Source: Aeromonadales bacterium (GTDB lineage: Bacteria > Pseudomonadota > Gammaproteobacteria > Enterobacterales > GCA-002770795). Taken from it: a stretch of DNA of 32,618 nt. The translations under genes were made by a program, and so were the position numbers. Numbering within the stretch: the stretch's first letter is position 1; each line of letters opens with the position of its first letter. The notes beneath the pieces were generated by a model. That model had not been told where the DNA came from. It ran no database searches and worked only from the letters and a program-made list of their open reading frames with translations. Shown in pieces: positions 1 through 10,400 of this stretch. The stretch is taken from positions 1-32,618 of the forward strand of contig DRNA01000206.1 of assembly GCA_011322365.1 (NCBI GenBank). The letters run 5' to 3'.

Positions 1-141
1 AAAGTCTTTTGACTCTCCACCAAATTTCCTGGCTAATACGGTACATAACGCTGCTGTCAGGGTTGTTTTACCGTGGTCTACGTGGCCAATGGTGCCCACG
101 TTAACGTGGGGTTTGTTTCTTTCAAACTTTTCTTTGGACAT
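1..141 (-). CDS. tuf: Elongation factor Tu, N-terminal part (runs off left edge)
   Basis: Reverse strand translates to [47 protein letters not shown], the EF-Tu N-terminus with its G1 GHVDHGKT loop; tRNA-tuf gene order also fits. Confidence 0.97.
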   Translation of the reverse strand, partial: MSKEKFERNKPHVNVGTIGHVDHGKTTLTAALCTVLARKFGGESKDF

Positions 142-213
142 TTTATTCTCCAACAATAGCAATTTTAGCGGATACAAAAAACCGGCGCAGCACTCACGTG
201 CAACCCCGAAAAC

Positions 214-290
<77 letters not shown>

Positions 291-388
291 AACAAATATT
301 TGAGCACCGATGCGCTCACGTTATAATTCTCGTCCCTTTAATAATCCACACCTTTAATAAGAAGATGCAAAAGTTCAGAGAAAAACTC

Positions 389-462
389 TGGAGCGGGATA
401 GGGGAGTCGAACCCCTCTGACCAGCTTGGAAGGCTGGGGCACAACCGATATGCCAATCCCGC
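389..462 (-). tRNA. tRNA-Gly (anticodon TCC)
   Basis: Reverse complement GCGGGATTGGCATATCGG...CTTCCAAG...GGGTTCGACTCCC...ATCCCGCTCCA; CCA encoded. Confidence 0.95.
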
Positions 463-536
463 ATCATCTTTAGTTTCAGGCTATTAAACCTTTAAATATC
501 AAGAGCTTCCTTGATATTTACGACTACTACAAATTA

Positions 537-621
537 TGGTGGAGGGAGGTGGATTCGAACCACCGAAGGCGGAGCCGTCAGATTTACAGTCTGATCCCTT
601 TGGCCACTCGGGAACCCCTCC
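537..621 (-). tRNA. tRNA-Tyr (anticodon GTA)
   Basis: Reverse complement GGAGGGGTTCCCGAGTGGCCAAAGGGATCAGACTGTAAATCTG...long variable arm...GGTTCGAATCC...CCTCCACCA. Confidence 0.95.
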
Positions 622-751
622 AATACAAAAATAACTCCGAAATCTACCTCATGAATTTATCATGTACTTCAGAGAGCGCGCATAATGCCAATATGATCAA
701 CAAAGATCAAGCAATATCGCTTCTGGGAACCATATAAATCCCACTAAAAAA

Positions 752-827
752 TGGTGCCGGCTGAGGGACTCGAACTCTCGACCTACGCATTACAAGTGCG
801 TTGCTCTACCAACTGAGCTAAGCCGGC
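752..827 (-). tRNA. tRNA-Thr (anticodon TGT)
   Basis: Reverse complement GCCGGCTTAGCTCAGTTGGTAGAGCAACGCACTTGTAATGCG...AGTTCGAGTCCCT...GCCGGCACCA. Confidence 0.96.
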
Positions 828-855
828 GCTGTCACTCCAAATAGGAGGGAGGCAA

Positions 856-884
856 ATTCTAGTGACTTACTGATTAAAATTCAA
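856..884 (-). promoter_or_regulatory. Putative sigma70 promoter for the tRNA-tuf transcription unit
   Basis: On the minus strand: TTGAAT (879-884), 17-bp spacer, TAGAAT (856-861), followed by a pyrimidine/GC-rich discriminator (TTGCCTCCCTCC) and then tRNA-Thr. Confidence 0.6.
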
Positions 885-1815
885 CGTCTTTACAACTTTT
901 TTTTGTAACTTCTGCAAGAAATTGGCCTTTCATTTCCATTATTTGGCTTTTTTTGAGTAAATCCTGAGGATTCTGTTGTGAAGTGAGCTTAAAAATAACA
1001 CGATAGACAATTTCTTCTCTTACTCTGTCGGCTATTTTCAGGCTTAGTTTGGGTAATTTTTTTCTGGCACGTTTAATAATGGTCTCTGCATTTACCCTGG
1101 AGGAAAACACACCAAGCGATATACCGCGTTGCCATTCACCTTTGGTAATCAAAAAGGCATCCATACCGGCTTTTTTAACCTGCTTAAGTTTCTTTTTAGC
1201 TATTTTATAATCTGATGCAGGTGCTACCATGGCAAGATATCCCGCCGGTCGAATTTTTGTAGTTTGTTGTTCAGTATAAGCAATCTCAGTTTTTTTCAGA
1301 AACTGCCCAAATTTTTTAGCCTGTATCCTTTTCAGCGGATTTAACGAATAGCATGTGGTAACAGGCATGGATTCTACATTGGTAGCTGATTCTTTTTGCT
1401 TATTATTCTTTTCCTCCAGGGCCTGAGGCACCTGATTAAGGTTATTTTCACCATCTGTAATGCCTGTTGATGGCTGAGTATTGGTTACAACGGTTTTATC
1501 AGGCTGTGTTTCTCCTCCATCCAAAGCCGATTCACCAGAACTTTGTTGGGCAACCAATTCTGTAACGGGTTGCTGTTGAATTGATTCTTCCTGCTTCATA
1601 GGTTTAGCCAGATTAGCCGAGAGAGTACTTTCTATTCGTTGCGGCTGAAGCTTTTTTTCAGCATGCTGAGGTTTAATAATTTGGATATGATCGGCATTAA
1701 TTGAGAGTGATTGTTTTTCATGCATCGCTTCGGTAGCCGGCTGATAACGTGTTAAATGCCAGATCAGAACACCCAGGTTAGCGAGGATTATAAGATACAA
1801 CAACCACTTTAACAT
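874..1815 (-). CDS. SPOR-domain-containing membrane protein
   Basis: Single N-terminal TM helix (MLKWLLYLIILANLGVLIW), Gln/Ser-rich linker, C-terminal SPOR-like repeat (GYLAMVAPASDYKIAKKKLKQVKKAGMDAFLITKGEWQRGISLGVFSSRVNAE). Confidence 0.75.
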   Translation of the reverse strand: MLKWLLYLIILANLGVLIWHLTRYQPATEAMHEKQSLSINADHIQIIKPQHAEKKLQPQRIESTLSANLAKPMKQEESIQQQPVTELVAQQSSGESALDGGETQPDKTVVTNTQPSTGITDGENNLNQVPQALEEKNNKQKESATNVESMPVTTCYSLNPLKRIQAKKFGQFLKKTEIAYTEQQTTKIRPAGYLAMVAPASDYKIAKKKLKQVKKAGMDAFLITKGEWQRGISLGVFSSRVNAETIIKRARKKLPKLSLKIADRVREEIVYRVIFKLTSQQNPQDLLKKSQIMEMKGQFLAEVTKKSCKDVEF

Positions 1816-1828
1816 GCGATTACATTAC

Positions 1829-2638
1829 TCATTGATGTCGGATATAAAGGCCCTGTAACACCAGATCCCTGTGATAGCTACTTGCCATGTCTAGCTGGGA
1901 TGAAGCTTCCAGACCATCACCACCCGTGATTAACAATAGTCCATTTTGCTGTGCTTTGTGAAATTGCTGCCAGCGATTTTGTAAATAGTCCCGTATCATA
2001 AACTGACAACCCAAAGTGACCGCATCTGAAGTAGAATGACCATAGATCGCATCAGCTTCATCATTTCGTTTGTCATCAGCAAACATTTTCACCTGCGCCG
2101 TAGCTCCGGTTAACATTTTTTGAAGTAACTGAATACCCGGTACAATATGCCCACCCAGATGTTGTCCGCTCTCATCAATAGCATCGATTGTTATCGCTGT
2201 ACCACAATCAACAACCAAACAGGCCTGATGATATTTATGCCAGGCAGCAATCATTGCCAGCCAGCGATCAACACCCATCCTTTCAGGCTTAACATAAGCA
2301 TTGTGCAGAGATTGCCAGCATCGCTCAGATTTCTGTAATGTACATTCAATAGAAAAATGTTGTTTCATATAGGCCTGTAACAAAGCCCGATTTTCATTTT
2401 GACTAACGCTGGAGACCAAAACCTGTGAAAACAGGAGCTGATCCGTACCCTGTAACAGCCACTGGTTATGTGCTATTAATGAATGCCATTGATTAAGCGG
2501 CAGGTTTAGACTGTTAGATGCCAGTTGTATCTCAGCAGCCGGATCAGCAGGACTTTCTTCGTCACTTCTTACATCACCTTCTCTATCTGATAATGCCCAT
2601 TTGATATAACTGTTGCCCAAATCAACGTAAAGCTTCAT
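1829..2638 (-). CDS. coaX: Type III pantothenate kinase
   Basis: N-terminal VDLGNSYIKWA, ERMGVDRWLAMIAAW, VVDCGTAITIDAID, GGHIVPGIQLLQKML motifs; adjacent to birA. Confidence 0.93.
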   Translation of the reverse strand: MKLYVDLGNSYIKWALSDREGDVRSDEESPADPAAEIQLASNSLNLPLNQWHSLIAHNQWLLQGTDQLLFSQVLVSSVSQNENRALLQAYMKQHFSIECTLQKSERCWQSLHNAYVKPERMGVDRWLAMIAAWHKYHQACLVVDCGTAITIDAIDESGQHLGGHIVPGIQLLQKMLTGATAQVKMFADDKRNDEADAIYGHSTSDAVTLGCQFMIRDYLQNRWQQFHKAQQNGLLLITGGDGLEASSQLDMASSYHRDLVLQGLYIRHQ

Positions 2639-3680
2639 GTTTTTTTACTCTCACTTTCACTTCACCACTGGATAGTTTTTCCAGTCGCTCCATATTTATT
2701 GCCCGGTTATTATGCTGGTGTCGTTGAACTAACAGATGCCCTTCATTATCAATACCTCTGGCGATCCCGAAATAAGGGGAGCCGGATGCTGGAGTAACCT
2801 CAACACACTTACCTGTCAACATATCATAATCACGCCACCTTTGAATAATCTGATCAGGTTCATGAAGTACTTTCTGTTCGAGCTCAGCCCAATGGTTAAT
2901 GATTTCAGCCAGTAATTGATTTCGAGATAACTTTTTACTTTTCTTTCCCATTAACTGATTCAAACCCATCACCGGTTGTGCTATGGTCTGCATCAGGGCT
3001 TCGCCAAAATTGCGAGTATCGGACATATTTAAACCTACTCCAATGACCCATTTAATACCTGTCAGTGAGCTGGTTCGAGTTTCAACCAGTATTCCACCTG
3101 TTTTTATCAGATTATTATCATCCTCTACAACAATATCATTGGGCCATTTTAAGCGCAGCTGGTGAAATCCTGCAGCCTTCAGTACCTCCAGAACACAAAC
3201 ACCTGCAGCCAGACTTAACAGATTAAGCGCTGGATTGATATGGCTAAGCTGTCGGGAAAAGGAGAAGCTCAGGTGACTGGCCATCGGCATAAACCAGCGT
3301 CGCCCCAATCGACCTCGACCATCGGTTTGCCATTCAGCTGCACAAATGTTCAAAGAAGACGATGGTAATTCTGCAGTTAATAAATATTCATTGGTTGAAT
3401 TAATTTCTTCAAATAACTGGAGATGAATGGGTAGATCTGATTCTTTAAGATATCCATTGATAGCCGCCACATTCAATAATTCAACCGGCTCTCTAACCAT
3501 TATCTGTTGCTCTGTAAAAGATAAACCTGGAAATTGTTGTTGCTGCAGACGTTGCAGATAAAGTAAGAGTTCATCTTTTGATAGCAAGGTATTCTGTAAA
3601 ATTTCAGCAGGAGAAAATTCTCCACCTTTGCAGAGAATTTCTAAAACAGATAGGGTTTGAATATTTTTTTTTGGATGCAT
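2622..3680 (-). CDS. birA: Biotin--[acetyl-CoA-carboxylase] ligase / biotin operon repressor
   Basis: EINSTNEYLL, AAEWQTDGRGRLGRRWFMP (GRGRRG-like loop), LRLKWPNDIVVE, KTGGILVETR; N-terminal HTH-like region. Confidence 0.93.
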   Translation of the reverse strand: MHPKKNIQTLSVLEILCKGGEFSPAEILQNTLLSKDELLLYLQRLQQQQFPGLSFTEQQIMVREPVELLNVAAINGYLKESDLPIHLQLFEEINSTNEYLLTAELPSSSLNICAAEWQTDGRGRLGRRWFMPMASHLSFSFSRQLSHINPALNLLSLAAGVCVLEVLKAAGFHQLRLKWPNDIVVEDDNNLIKTGGILVETRTSSLTGIKWVIGVGLNMSDTRNFGEALMQTIAQPVMGLNQLMGKKSKKLSRNQLLAEIINHWAELEQKVLHEPDQIIQRWRDYDMLTGKCVEVTPASGSPYFGIARGIDNEGHLLVQRHQHNNRAINMERLEKLSSGEVKVRVKKHEALR

Positions 3681-3701
3681 AACCAGACCTGTTCATTTAT
3701 T

Positions 3702-4712
3702 CTATCCACAAAATGGATAAGTGCGAACTTCCTTTTCAAGCAAAACCCCAAATGTCGACTGAACAGTCTGCTGGATCTCTTTTGCCAATGCCAGTAATTG
3801 TTCTGATTTTCCACCTCCAAAATGAACCAATACCAAAGCCTGATGCTGATGCACTCCCACAGCACCTTTGCGTAGCCCCTTAAAATTGACTTTTTCAATT
3901 AGCCAACCCGCTGCCAGTTTCCATTGTTTTTGTTGCGGGTAGGCAATCACATCAGGAAAAGCCTGCTTAATAACACGGTAATGCTCATCAGAAATTATCG
4001 GATTTTTGAAAAAACTTCCGGCGTTACCTAATACCCCGGGATCGGGTAATTTACTTTGTCGAATTTCGGCAACTTTAGCGGCTATAAATGCTGGCGTTAG
4101 ATTGTCGCTATGTTGAAAACTCTGGAGCGGCCCATAATCGAGTTGTGGATTTGGCGTTCGGGTCAGGCGAAGCCCGACACGTGTAATAACAGCAGCATCT
4201 TTAAGTTCTGTTTTAAAAATACTCTGTCGATAGGAAAACTGACACTCACCAGGTGTAAGACGAATAAATTCTCCTGTCTTTAAATGATAAAATTCCACCC
4301 AGTCAATAACATTGCTCAATTCCACACCATAGGCACCAATATTCTGCACAGGCGCAGCGCCTACCGAACCAGGGATTAAAGCAAGATTCTCTATGCCCCA
4401 CAATCCCTGAGAGACGGTCCACTGCACAAATTCATGCCAGTTTTCACCTGCCGCCACTTCGAGCAGACACCGTCTATCATTTTCATTCACCAGCTTTTTG
4501 CCCTTGATATTAATATGGGCAACAGCACAATCAAGTTTTTCCGGTAAGAGAAAATTACTGCCTCCACCGAGAATAAGACAGGGGGCATTACGCAATTCCT
4601 GCCGCAACAGCGGTAAATCTTCATCGCTATCAATGCTATAAAGCACTTTAGCATCACAGGGGAAGGCAAAAGTATTGAAATGAGTTAGATCGGCGTTAGA
4701 CTCAGTTTTCAA
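3702..4712 (-). CDS. murB: UDP-N-acetylenolpyruvoylglucosamine reductase
   Basis: LILGGGSNFLL, GAAPVQNIGAYGVEL, FSYRQSIFK, LGNAGSFFKNP, AAGWLIEKVNFKG. Confidence 0.95.
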   Translation of the reverse strand: MKTESNADLTHFNTFAFPCDAKVLYSIDSDEDLPLLRQELRNAPCLILGGGSNFLLPEKLDCAVAHINIKGKKLVNENDRRCLLEVAAGENWHEFVQWTVSQGLWGIENLALIPGSVGAAPVQNIGAYGVELSNVIDWVEFYHLKTGEFIRLTPGECQFSYRQSIFKTELKDAAVITRVGLRLTRTPNPQLDYGPLQSFQHSDNLTPAFIAAKVAEIRQSKLPDPGVLGNAGSFFKNPIISDEHYRVIKQAFPDVIAYPQQKQWKLAAGWLIEKVNFKGLRKGAVGVHQHQALVLVHFGGGKSEQLLALAKEIQQTVQSTFGVLLEKEVRTYPFCG

Positions 4713-4859
4713 AATAGTTCCAGTTCAAAAACAATGGTTAAAGATAGATGACAGCTTAAAGAATATTTAAACTGAACTCAACTCTCTGTGTCTACTCTCC
4801 AGGGGATCGTCCGAGGTTAAATATTCCAGGTGATTAATTGCTCAGATTCCATAGTATGA

Positions 4860-5579
4860 CTACACCAGATCCACATTATGATAAATATTCTGTACGTCAT
4901 CCAGATCATTGAGCATGTCGATAAACTTTTCGAACATTTCCTTATCCTCTTCATCGATCTGAGTGGTTACCTGAGGGATAAACTGGATTTCATCTACCTC
5001 AAATTCAATATCAGTAAAAGTATCCATCAGGGCTTTTTTAGCTTTAAAGTATTCATTATGGGGGGCAAAAACAGTAATATTGCCTTCTTCATTTTCAATG
5101 TCTGTGACATCAACATCGGCTGACATCAATGCATCCAGTGCCGCTTCCTCATCGTCCCCCTTAAAAACCAGGATGGCGCTGTGATCAAACATGTGGCTAA
5201 CACTTCCCTGAGTGCCAATCTTGCTATGCGTCTTGGTGAAACAAACTCTCACATCACCAAAAGTACGGTTTGGGTTATCTGTCAGACAATCGACGATCAC
5301 CATACAATTCCCAGGGCCATAACCCTCATAACGAGCCACCGCAAAATCTTCTCCACCACCACCTTTGGCTTTATCGAGCGCTTTTTCGATAACATGGCTG
5401 GGCACCTGATCTTTTTTAGCCCGCTCGATCAAGCCCCGTAATGCCAGATTGCCTTCCAGTTCAACACCACCGGATTTTGCACAAACATAGATTTCACGGC
5501 TATATTTGCTATAAATCTTGGCATTGGCATCCGATGTTTTTGCCATGGATTCTTTTCGATTTTGGTATGCTCTACCCAT
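4860..5579 (-). CDS. YebC/PmpR/TACO1-family protein (YeeN-like)
   Basis: [38 protein letters not shown]...[28 protein letters not shown]...[23 protein letters not shown]; start placed at MGRAYQ rather than the longer ORF start. Confidence 0.88.
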   Translation of the reverse strand: MGRAYQNRKESMAKTSDANAKIYSKYSREIYVCAKSGGVELEGNLALRGLIERAKKDQVPSHVIEKALDKAKGGGGEDFAVARYEGYGPGNCMVIVDCLTDNPNRTFGDVRVCFTKTHSKIGTQGSVSHMFDHSAILVFKGDDEEAALDALMSADVDVTDIENEEGNITVFAPHNEYFKAKKALMDTFTDIEFEVDEIQFIPQVTTQIDEEDKEMFEKFIDMLNDLDDVQNIYHNVDLV

Positions 5580-5739
5580 TTCACTACCTTTTAGAAATTT
5601 TTGATTATAGTGCACAAGCAATTAATAGAGGTGCCACTAGTAAATATGCATTTAGTTTACTATTTAGTGCCTTTAAATGTATAGCCGGAATACAGTAAGT
5701 TGAATACAAAGTTGTTATTATTAAAAAAGCAGAGTCGCT

Positions 5740-6171
5740 TTAATGCGATTGAGGCGGTATTTTAGCGCCACTCTGATTGATCATATAGAGCATAGCTGAG
5801 ATTACTTCAGCATCACTACAATTACGACACCCTCCCCTGGGAGGCATTAAATTATTATTGTAGCCCTCAATTGCGTGGCGATACAATACATCCATGCCTT
5901 TGCTGATTCTAGAACTCCAGTCAAACTTATCATCTGGCATTGGTGCTCCCTGGGTGTTTTTAGCATGACAACCTTTGCAACGATAATTATAAATTACTTT
6001 ACCTGTTCTCCGGGGGCCTTTGTATACTTTCTTTTCATTTATTTCCTGCATAAACCCAGTAGTAGTGGGGAGAGTAGTTTTTTTTAATTGTGTGTCAGAT
6101 GCCATTGATAATATCGGTAAAAAAAACAGATATATTAAATAAAAGAGCAAGGTTGCATTTTTTTTATCCAT
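5740..6171 (-). CDS. c5-like monoheme cytochrome c, secreted
   Basis: Signal-like N-terminus, heme motif CKGCH, axial-Met region LMPPRGGCRNCSDAEVISAMLYM as in cytochrome c5/c555. AGGAGA precedes MDKKN, favouring start at 6171 over the ORF start. Confidence 0.85.
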   Translation of the reverse strand: MDKKNATLLFYLIYLFFLPILSMASDTQLKKTTLPTTTGFMQEINEKKVYKGPRRTGKVIYNYRCKGCHAKNTQGAPMPDDKFDWSSRISKGMDVLYRHAIEGYNNNLMPPRGGCRNCSDAEVISAMLYMINQSGAKIPPQSH

Positions 6172-6203
6172 CAAAATCTCCTGTTTGTTCACTTCGTCTA
6201 AAA

Positions 6204-6668
6204 CTAACACCAGGGTATTTTAGCATCAATAGAACTACTTCGCGCAAATCCAGATTTTTTGAGTAAATCACTCAACATACCCTTATCAGTATAAATTGAG
6301 GCCACACCGTCAATCATATCAGTCCTTTCCATAAAAATATTTTTAACTTTTATCCATTTAGACTTTTCGAAATACTCTTTAGAAAATTTTATGCCTTCTT
6401 GTGCTAATTTCATTTTACAAGTTGAAGATTTTTTATCAACCACTGGCACAGAAATTCCAGAGAGAGTAATCCACATGTTTTTAGGGAATCCGGACCAAAC
6501 ATCTATCATCAGGTTAATACGATTAGCTTTTTCGACTTGAATATACTTTGCTGCATAACTACCTTGGTAAGCGTTAAACATATGTTTTTTATCATATTTA
6601 TTCGTCGCCGACAATGTTGATGGAATTGTTGCCATCAAAAAAACCAATACAATTATTTTAAATTTCAT
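6204..6668 (-). CDS. Exported SNase-fold-like protein, apparently lacking catalytic residues
   Basis: Signal-like N-terminus; WITLSGISVP resembles the SNase VRLIGIDAPE strand; IDGVASIYTDKGMLSDLLKKSGFAR resembles DRYGRxLAxVYVDGxDLNxxLVxxGLA; terminal IPWC. Confidence 0.5.
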   Translation of the reverse strand: MKFKIIVLVFLMATIPSTLSATNKYDKKHMFNAYQGSYAAKYIQVEKANRINLMIDVWSGFPKNMWITLSGISVPVVDKKSSTCKMKLAQEGIKFSKEYFEKSKWIKVKNIFMERTDMIDGVASIYTDKGMLSDLLKKSGFARSSSIDAKIPWC

Positions 6669-7357
6669 TTTATCAACTCTTTAGTAAAATTTAACTTCTT
6701 ATCAAAAATTTCATCTATTAAGAAGCTCATAACCTCTAACATTTCTTCCTGGTTTTTATTGTAAAATGGAGCGGTAATATATTCATTATTAATAACAATA
6801 GAAGGCACGCCACGCAAGCCATATCTAACAGTAAGAATTCTTGCATGACTCACTTTCTCCATAATGTCACTGGAATTATAAAGGGCAATAAATTTTTCTT
6901 TATCCACTCCTTGACTCTCAAAAAACTGACTTAATGAATATTCATTCAAATAGACTTTTTTATTCTGATGTATTGCACTAAATAATAATTTGTGTGTTTT
7001 TTTAATGATTCCCAGGTGTTCTGCTATATAATATGCTTTTGCTAGAGGAACCCAGTCTGGGGTCACTACAGCAGGTATCCTTTTCAATATGACTTTATCA
7101 CTATTTTCACCTATCCATCTTTCCAGCTTGGGTTCCAGCCGGTAACAGGATGGACAGGAATATAAAAAAAACTCTAGTACAGTAATCCTATCAGACTGCA
7201 ATCCCGGTTGCTTCTTTTTATCTCCCTTTAGCTTTGTATAGTTTGAATTTTCGTGAAATATTCTTTTAGTATAGTCAGTTTTATCTGAATCTCGTACGGT
7301 TTCATTACCTGCGACATTTAATATCATAATTGAAATTGATAATAACAATATTTTCAT
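6665..7357 (-). CDS. DsbA-like thiol:disulfide interchange protein
   Basis: VLEFFLYSCPSCYRLEPKLERW (CPSC active site), GLRGVPSIVINNEY cis-Pro loop, signal peptide; 4-bp overlap with next ORF. Confidence 0.85.
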   Translation of the reverse strand: MKILLLSISIMILNVAGNETVRDSDKTDYTKRIFHENSNYTKLKGDKKKQPGLQSDRITVLEFFLYSCPSCYRLEPKLERWIGENSDKVILKRIPAVVTPDWVPLAKAYYIAEHLGIIKKTHKLLFSAIHQNKKVYLNEYSLSQFFESQGVDKEKFIALYNSSDIMEKVSHARILTVRYGLRGVPSIVINNEYITAPFYNKNQEEMLEVMSFLIDEIFDKKLNFTKELIK

Positions 7358-7430
7358 AAGTAAGTTTCTATTTTTCGTTTTTTCTGTTTAACAATCATTA
7401 TCCATTCACTTTATTATTTACCGTATAAAA

Positions 7431-10400
7431 TTAACTGGTTATTTTTTCTCTAAAACAAATCCAGAAATAGTAAATAACCGGGATAACTACCATTGATACT
7501 AATGGTGCGGTAATCATTCCACCTAACATTGGAGCGGCAATACGATGCATAATTTCTGAACCGGTACCATTTGCCAACATAACTGGAATAAAACCAGCGG
7601 AAATAACCAAAGCCGTCATCGCTTTTGGCCTTACCCTTTTTAAGGCGCCTTCGATCACCGCTTGTTTCAATTGTTCTCTGTTAACTGGTTGTTTCCTGTT
7701 TATCGCTTCTTTTAAATACACTATCATAACAACCCCAAATTCTGCAGCAACACCCGCCAGTGCAATAAACCCTACTGCAACAGCAATCGACATATTATAT
7801 CCCAGTATGTAGATAAGCCAAAAACCACCAACAAGAGCCAGTGGCACTGAAAGAATTACCATAAATGATTCTGCTAAATTATCAAAGCACATGTATAATA
7901 AAATAAGGATGATAATTAAAGCAAAAGGTATAATTTTAGTAACACGTTCTTCTGCGCGTTTCATATACTTATATTGTCCAACCCATTCGACACTATAGCC
8001 AGCCGGAATGTTAACCTTATCCTTAATTTCCTGTTGAGCACGTTTTATATAATCGCCTAAATCGGCATCTTTCTGAGTAACATAAATCCACGAGTTTAGT
8101 TTTCCATTCTCACTTTTAATAACTGGTGGACCTTCAGATATTTTTATTTCTGCCAGATCCTGTAATTGGACATGTGTATCTTCAGTAGCAATTATCTGTA
8201 GAGATTTAAGTTTGGATATAGAATCTCTCATACCTTGAGGATAACGCAAATTTATAGCATAACGTTCTCTCCCTTCAACATTCATGATAATATTTTTGCC
8301 ACCTATGGCAATACTTGCCACCTCTAAAATTTCAGCAACACTCAATCCAAAATGCGCTGCTGCATAGCGATCAATATCTATGTCAATATAACGTGCTCCG
8401 GTCGTTCTTTCAGAGTAGACACTAGCGGTATTTTTTAATGATTTTAAGATCGGCTCAATACGTTTACCAATTTCCTGAATCTTCTTCAAATTTGGACCCG
8501 AAATTTTTAATCCTATAGGCGTATTAATCCCAGTGGATAGCATATCTATTCTGGCTCTAATAGGCATCAACCAGGCATTACTTAGACTAGGAATTTGTAC
8601 TTTTTGATCTAATTCTTGTTTTAACTTTTTTAAAGTCATACCTTCCCGCCATAATTCTTTTGGCTTTAGTAAAATAGTTGTTTCAATCATCGTCAATGGT
8701 GCAGGATCGGTTGCAGTTTCCGCTCTTCCAACTTTACCAAAAACTCGTTTCACTTCCGGTATTGTTTTAATCATCTGATCGGTTTGTTGTAATAGTTGCT
8801 TAGCTTTTCCAATGGAAATAGACGGTAGAGTTGTTGGCATATACAATAAATCACCTTCATCCATCTCTGGCATAAATTCACTGCCAATATGCCTAACTGG
8901 ATATATAACAGAAATAAAGATAAAACATAACGTAAGAGTAAGTAACATTGGATTTTTTAAAGCCCAATCAAGGAATGGTTTATAGATGTCCATAATTTTT
9001 TTACTGATGAAATTATCAGATTCCTTTCTAATTTGACCCTTTACCATCATGACAATCAGAGCAGGTACAAGTGTAATTGATAATGCAGCTGCAATTGCCA
9101 TGGCATAAGTTTTTGTGATGGCTAAGGGAAAAAAGAGGCGGGCTTCCTGTGCCTGTAAAGCAAAAACAGGCAGAAAACTGATGGTAATGATTAAAAGTGA
9201 AAAAAATAGTGGTGAACCTACTTCAAGAACAGCCTGTGAGATTGTTTCAATTCTTTGTGCCGTACTGAATTTATCGGTTTTCATACTTGTTGCTAACCGT
9301 TCAAAATGTTTATGTACATTTTCAATCATGACAATACTGGCATCTACCATTGCTCCAATTGCAATTGCAATACCACCCAACGACATGATGTTGGCATTTA
9401 CTCCTTGATTTTTCATAATAATAAAGGCTATTAAAATGCCAATTGGTAAACTAAGAACAATAACTAGAGAAGAGCGAATATGAAGTAAAAATACTGCGCA
9501 GACCAATACAACTATTATCAGCTCTTCGATTAATTGATGAGTTAAGTTTGTAATTCCCCTTTTAATTAAAGCCGAACGGTCATAAGTTTCAATAAGTTCA
9601 ACCCCATCTGGCAAAGATGTTTTTATATATTCTATTTTTTTCTTAATCCTGTTGATAGTATGCAAAGCGTTTTCACCGCTTCGCATAATTACAATACCAC
9701 CAACAACTTCACCTTCACCATCAAGTTCTGCTATATTTCTTCTTGCAGCAGGACCTATACTAATATCTGATGAAATATCTTCTAATAAAACAGAATTTAT
9801 AGATGTCCGCCTTCTAATAGTTGGGATTGAAATCAAGCCGATATCCTTAATTGACTTTAGATAACCATTCATTCTCACCATATATTCGGCTTCTGAAATT
9901 TCCAGTACAGAACCACCTAACTGTTTCACTGAATCAGAAATTGCCTGTTTTACATTGCCAATTGTCAGGTAATAACCCCTTAATTTATTAGGATCAATTT
10001 CTACCTGATATTGTTTAACCATGCCCCCCACGGTCGCAACTTCCGCAACACCAGGAACAGACTGAAGATCATATTTTATTGACCAATCCTGTAGGCTCTT
10101 AAGTTCTGATAAATCATGTTTTCCAGTTCTATCCAATAAAGCATATTGATAAATCCAGTCAACACCGGTAGCATCTGGTCCTAATTGTGGCTTTACTCCT
10201 GATGGCAAATCATCACTCAATTCACTTAAGTATTCAAGTACACGACTTCTTGCCCAATATAGATCCGTTTTGTCCGAAAAAATAATGTAAACAAATGAAT
10301 CACCGAAAAAAGAGTAACCTCTAACCGTTGTTGCCCCAGGCACAGCTAACAGAGCCGTTGATAATGGGTAAGTAATCTGATCTTCAACAACATCCGGTGG

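Noticed and set aside
549-737. Plus-strand ORF MDSNHRRRSRQIYSLIPLATREP...
   Set aside because: Antisense to tRNA-Tyr; MDSNHRRR-type ORFs are classic tRNA-antisense artefacts.
3641-3898. Minus-strand ORF of 85 aa
   Set aside because: Alternative frame inside murB and the birA boundary, no recognisable motif.
4878-5698. Several plus-strand ORFs (81-86 aa)
   Set aside because: Antisense to the YebC-family gene, which has clear family motifs.
9115-9864. Plus-strand ORFs of 97 and 70 aa
   Set aside because: Antisense to the CusA-like gene; low-complexity reverse translations of TM helices.
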